From positions 1 to 8,588 of the forward strand of contig URKA01000048.1 of the NCBI GenBank assembly GCA_900548345.1: DNA of 8,588 bases, given 5' to 3'. This DNA comes from an uncultured Paraprevotella sp. (GTDB lineage: Bacteria > Bacteroidota > Bacteroidia > Bacteroidales > Bacteroidaceae). Both the position numbers and the translations under genes were made by a program. This document shows positions 6,252 to 8,588 of this stretch, piece by piece. The notes below the pieces were generated by a model that did no database searches, was not told the DNA's origin, and saw only the letters and a list, made by a program, of their open reading frames with translations. Numbering within the stretch: the first letter of the stretch is position 1; each line of letters starts with the position of its first letter.

Positions 6252-6875
6252 ATGTTGACACAATTAGTTATCACCACCATGACAGCGGTATTTACGCTGC
6301 CGGAGTTGCCTTACGAGGCCAGTGCATTGGAACCCGTCATCAGTAGGGAAACCATAGAATATCATCACGGCAAGCATCTGCAGGCATACGTGAATACACT
6401 TAATACGTTGGTCAAGGGAACGGAATACGAGAAGATGAACCTTGAGGAAATCGTATGCAAGGCTCCAGCCGGACCGTTGTTCAACAATGCGGGACAGGTG
6501 CTTAACCATACACTCTATTTTGAACAGTTCCGCCCTGCAAACTCCGGACAGGATGCCGTGCCGCAGGGGCGTCTGGCTGAGGCCATCGACAAGGCGTTCG
6601 GAAGTTTCGATGAGTTCAAGACCAAGATGGCCGCGGCCTCTACCGGCCTGTTCGGTTCGGGATGGGCATGGCTGGCCCAGAATGAGAAGGGTGAGCTCTC
6701 CATCGTGCAGTGTCCCAATGGCGGCAATCCAGTGACGATGGGCCTGCGTCCGCTTTTGGGCGTGGATGTGTGGGAGCATGCCTATTATGTAGACTACCGT
6801 AACCGTCGTGCCGACCATGTGGCGACCTTGTGGCAGATTGTCGACTGGGATGTGGTGGCATCAAGGATGAAATAA
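6252..6875 (+). CDS. sodB: Fe/Mn superoxide dismutase
   Basis: Cytoplasmic enzyme converting superoxide to oxygen and hydrogen peroxide. The predicted 207 residues show the complete two-domain Fe/Mn fold: LPELPYEASALEP at 16-28, metal ligands His38 (EYHHGKH), His86 (LNHTLYF), Asp172 and His176 (DVWEHAYY), and the closing VDWDVV. Gln82 in NNAGQVLNH is in the Fe-type position for the active-site glutamine. Gly170, two residues before Asp172, matches Gly155 of the Porphyromonas gingivalis enzyme, a residue linked to use of either Fe or Mn, so a cambialistic enzyme is likely. I kept the ATG at 6252 because an A-rich leader (AAAAGAAAAAG) precedes it. The in-frame ATG at 6279 would give a 198-residue protein that begins closer to the usual family start and is a real alternative. 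Divergent from nitroreductase; its own terminator follows. Confidence 0.96.
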   Translation: MLTQLVITTMTAVFTLPELPYEASALEPVISRETIEYHHGKHLQAYVNTLNTLVKGTEYEKMNLEEIVCKAPAGPLFNNAGQVLNHTLYFEQFRPANSGQDAVPQGRLAEAIDKAFGSFDEFKTKMAAASTGLFGSGWAWLAQNEKGELSIVQCPNGGNPVTMGLRPLLGVDVWEHAYYVDYRNRRADHVATLWQIVDWDVVASRMK

Positions 6876-6916
6876 TGCGGCGGACGGGTAAGGCTGTCTT
6901 GTGCGATAGATAGAAA

Positions 6917-6973
6917 AAGGGCCGGCAGAGGGTATGGCACAATGGTGCGGAAAATCTCTCGTTGCCGGCCCTT
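6917..6973 (+). terminator. Intrinsic terminator after superoxide dismutase
   Basis: A perfect 11-bp stem AAGGGCCGGCA / TGCCGGCCCTT (6917-6927 with 6963-6973) closes a 35-base loop. The loop contains a minor GCAC-AATG-GTGC hairpin (6937-6948). The stem is followed by CTTGTGT. It lies 41 bp past the stop codon and has no gene on the other side to serve as a leftward terminator. Confidence 0.75.
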
Positions 6974-7053
6974 CTTGTGTATATGTCATTTGTTTTTCGG
7001 AAGATTGCCCGTGATTCCCAAACGGTATGAAGGTGTGGAACCGTATTTTTTCC

Positions 7054-7061
7054 TAACTTTG
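7054..7061 (+). promoter_or_regulatory. Bacteroidetes-type -7 element for the DUF362 gene
   Basis: TAACTTTG matches TAnnTTTG exactly and lies 39 bp upstream of the ATG at 7101. The -33 region has no TTTG but contains an ACGGT-13-ACCGT inverted repeat (7022-7026 and 7040-7044), which might be a regulator site or chance. Confidence 0.6.
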
Positions 7062-7100
7062 CAGATGGGCGGTCAGGCCCATAGGGAATCATAATGTGAA

Positions 7101-8423
7101 ATGTCTAAACGAAAAAACATGTATCGGATAATTCTTGCTTTGTGGATGACGGTTGTATCGTCCTTTTCTTTCCTTATATATGCCCAAGAGGGGCTGGCTT
7201 TCGAACCGAACCGTCCGGTGGGAGAGCCGAAAGGCATCTACCCCGGAAGGGTGGTCATGGCAAGGGATGCCGGAATCGCGAAATGGGACGGACAGACGGG
7301 ACATTGGTGGGATGAAGGCAATATCGACCAGGCGGCGCTCGACCGTCTGTATGACAACTCGGTCTGTAAACTGGCGGGAACGAAAGACCCGGAGTCGGCC
7401 TGGAAGAAGATTTTCAAGTACCATAACCGGGAGACGGGACGCGGACGCAGGGGCTATAAAAAGGGAGAGACGGTCGTAGTGAAGATTAATCTCAATAACA
7501 CCTACCATACCGATGACCGAGACAACGACATCGACCAGTCGCCTCAGGCTACGGTGGCATTGCTCAGGCAACTTACGGAGAAAGCCGGCGTGCCGCAGAA
7601 GTGTATTACGGTCTATGACGCCACAATCGGGTGGAAGAGAAGGGCTATTCCGGACAGGCTTTATAAGCCGGTGCATGCCTTGTTTCCGGAAGTCAGATGG
7701 ATGAGTGCCGATGGCTCCGAGGGCATAGAGCCGGCAAATTGGGTCAAGGGTGCAATAACCTATACGAACCCGGACGTGACGCTCGGCACAAGTTTGCCCA
7801 AAGCCGTGGTCGAGGCTGATTATCTTGTCAATACGGCTCTCTTGAAAGGGCATGAGATAACCGGAGTCACTCTTTGTGCCAAGAATCATTTCGGCTCGAT
7901 ACAATTCCCGGCGAGGATGCATGGTTCGACTACCGTCAGCCAGATGAAGGGGAAGGAAGGCGACTATAGTGCGTATGTGGACCTGATGGGCTGCCCCAAC
8001 TTGGGCAAGAAGACACTGGTGTATATCGTAGACGGACTTTACGGGATGCAGACCAATGTAGGCGCGCCCCGTCCCGACCGCGACCGTTGGAAGATGTTCG
8101 GCGGGGAGTGGAGCTCATGCTATTTCATGTCGCTCGACCCTGTGGCCATTGAGAGCGTCTGTCTTGATTTCCTTTATGCGGAGTTCGGTAATGACCTCGG
8201 TTTCAGTGGGGCGCCGCAGTTTGAAAAAGGGGCAAGCCGAAACTGCGACAACTATCTCAAAGAAGCGGCAAAAGGGTATAATGCCCGATACGGAGACTAC
8301 AGTCCTAACGGCATGAGAACAGGAAGTCTGGGTGTGTTCGAGCACTGGAACAATCCTGTCGAGCGGCAATACAGCCGCAACCTCGGATTATCCGAGGGGA
8401 TTGAACTGTTTATGCTGGAATGA
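7101..8423 (+). CDS. Exported DUF362-domain protein of unknown function
   Basis: A 440-residue protein recognised as a DUF362 member; no biochemical function is established that I can assign. Residues 7-29 (basic start, hydrophobic core, ...IYA-QEG) look like a cleavable Sec signal peptide, so the mature protein is probably periplasmic. The domain fills most of the rest: GETVVVKINLNN at 122-133, a helix then KAGVPQKCITVYDATIG at 161-177, ADYLVNTALLKGHEITGVTLCAKNHFGSI at 239-267 (taken as the core block, with Lys249, His251, Lys261 and Asn262), VYIVDGLYG at 307-315 and SLDPVAIESVCLDFLY at 344-359. Seven cysteines are scattered and form no CxxCxxC cluster, unlike DUF362 proteins fused to 4Fe-4S domains. 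An internal ATG at 7119 gives an equally good signal peptide. The gene stands alone between its own promoter and terminator. Confidence 0.85.
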   Translation: MSKRKNMYRIILALWMTVVSSFSFLIYAQEGLAFEPNRPVGEPKGIYPGRVVMARDAGIAKWDGQTGHWWDEGNIDQAALDRLYDNSVCKLAGTKDPESAWKKIFKYHNRETGRGRRGYKKGETVVVKINLNNTYHTDDRDNDIDQSPQATVALLRQLTEKAGVPQKCITVYDATIGWKRRAIPDRLYKPVHALFPEVRWMSADGSEGIEPANWVKGAITYTNPDVTLGTSLPKAVVEADYLVNTALLKGHEITGVTLCAKNHFGSIQFPARMHGSTTVSQMKGKEGDYSAYVDLMGCPNLGKKTLVYIVDGLYGMQTNVGAPRPDRDRWKMFGGEWSSCYFMSLDPVAIESVCLDFLYAEFGNDLGFSGAPQFEKGASRNCDNYLKEAAKGYNARYGDYSPNGMRTGSLGVFEHWNNPVERQYSRNLGLSEGIELFMLE

Positions 8424-8487
8424 GGCTTCCGTCCGGCCTTGCGTGCCCCGTGTAATTCTATAGGGATATATTCGTAAATCCTGCCAC

Positions 8488-8534
8488 AGGAAAAGGATAC
8501 TTGCATCGTGATGTCTTGCAAGTATCCTTTTCTT
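8488..8534 (+). terminator. Strong intrinsic terminator after the DUF362 gene
   Basis: A perfect 15-bp stem AAAAGGATACTTGCA / TGCAAGTATCCTTTT (8491-8505 with 8517-8531) can be extended outward by three more pairs including one G-T. It encloses an 11-base loop and runs into TTTTCTTATTATT. It ends two bases before the right-hand 52-bp repeat. The 64-bp stretch between the stop codon and the hairpin holds nothing recognisable. Confidence 0.88.
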
Positions 8535-8536
8535 AT

Positions 8537-8588
8537 TATTACTGTCCGCTAAACTTTAGGAGGCAATAGAAAGAAAGGGCCGATTCCA
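8537..8588 (-). repeat. 52-bp terminal inverted repeat, right copy (probable IS end)
   Basis: Exact reverse complement of 4-55. Reading outward it begins TATTACTGTCCGCTAAACTT and runs off the window. It abuts the DUF362 terminator, so an insertion sequence probably landed directly behind that hairpin. The element body, including any transposase, is outside the window. Confidence 0.65.

Noticed and set aside
4..8588. The whole segment as a composite transposon carrying cargo
   Set aside because: The genes are housekeeping transporters and redox enzymes in separate transcription units with native-looking promoters and terminators. No transposase is visible and the ends may be an assembly effect.

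Overview
The window looks like chromosomal DNA from a Bacteroidales bacterium (Bacteroides, Phocaeicola or a close relative). Most of the transcription units are preceded by an exact or near match to the Bacteroidetes -7 element TAnnTTTG. Start codons sit behind A/T-rich leaders without strong Shine-Dalgarno sequences, and the superoxide dismutase resembles the Porphyromonas/Bacteroides type. The species cannot be fixed from the sequence alone.

Layout, left to right: (1) 4-55, one copy of a 52-bp sequence that returns, exactly inverted, at 8537-8588; it is probably the end of an insertion sequence. (2) 97-137, a strong hairpin that terminates a leftward gene. (3) 158-1834, leftward, a SulP anion permease with a STAS domain. 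(4) 1835-2076, a divergent promoter region. (5) 2077-3606, rightward, a POT/PTR-family peptide transporter. (6) 3635-3668, a GC-rich hairpin only 22 bp before the next start codon. (7) 3691-5151, rightward, an NhaC-type Na+/H+ antiporter whose last codons and stop lie inside a repeat. (8) 5135-5472, a gene-free block of intergenic repeats: three direct units, one degenerate unit and one inverted unit. (9) 5496-6005, leftward, a small nitroreductase. (10) 6006-6251, a second divergent promoter region. (11) 6252-6875, rightward, Fe/Mn superoxide dismutase with its terminator at 6917-6973. (12) 7101-8423, rightward, an exported DUF362 protein with a terminator at 8488-8534 that almost touches the right-hand 52-bp repeat.

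Functionally this is ordinary membrane transport and redox upkeep: three ion- or proton-linked transporters on the left, two oxidative or redox enzymes sharing a divergent promoter region in the middle, and a secreted protein of unknown function on the right. I see no defence system, phage, conjugation module or biosynthetic cluster, and no clear evidence of a new system. The points most worth a second look are the modular, helically phased repeat block that supplies the antiporter's stop codon, a peptide transporter that lacks usual proton-coupling acidic residues, the hairpin between the peptide transporter and antiporter genes, and the inverted element ends bounding the window, which may reflect a short-read contig ending in a multicopy insertion sequence.
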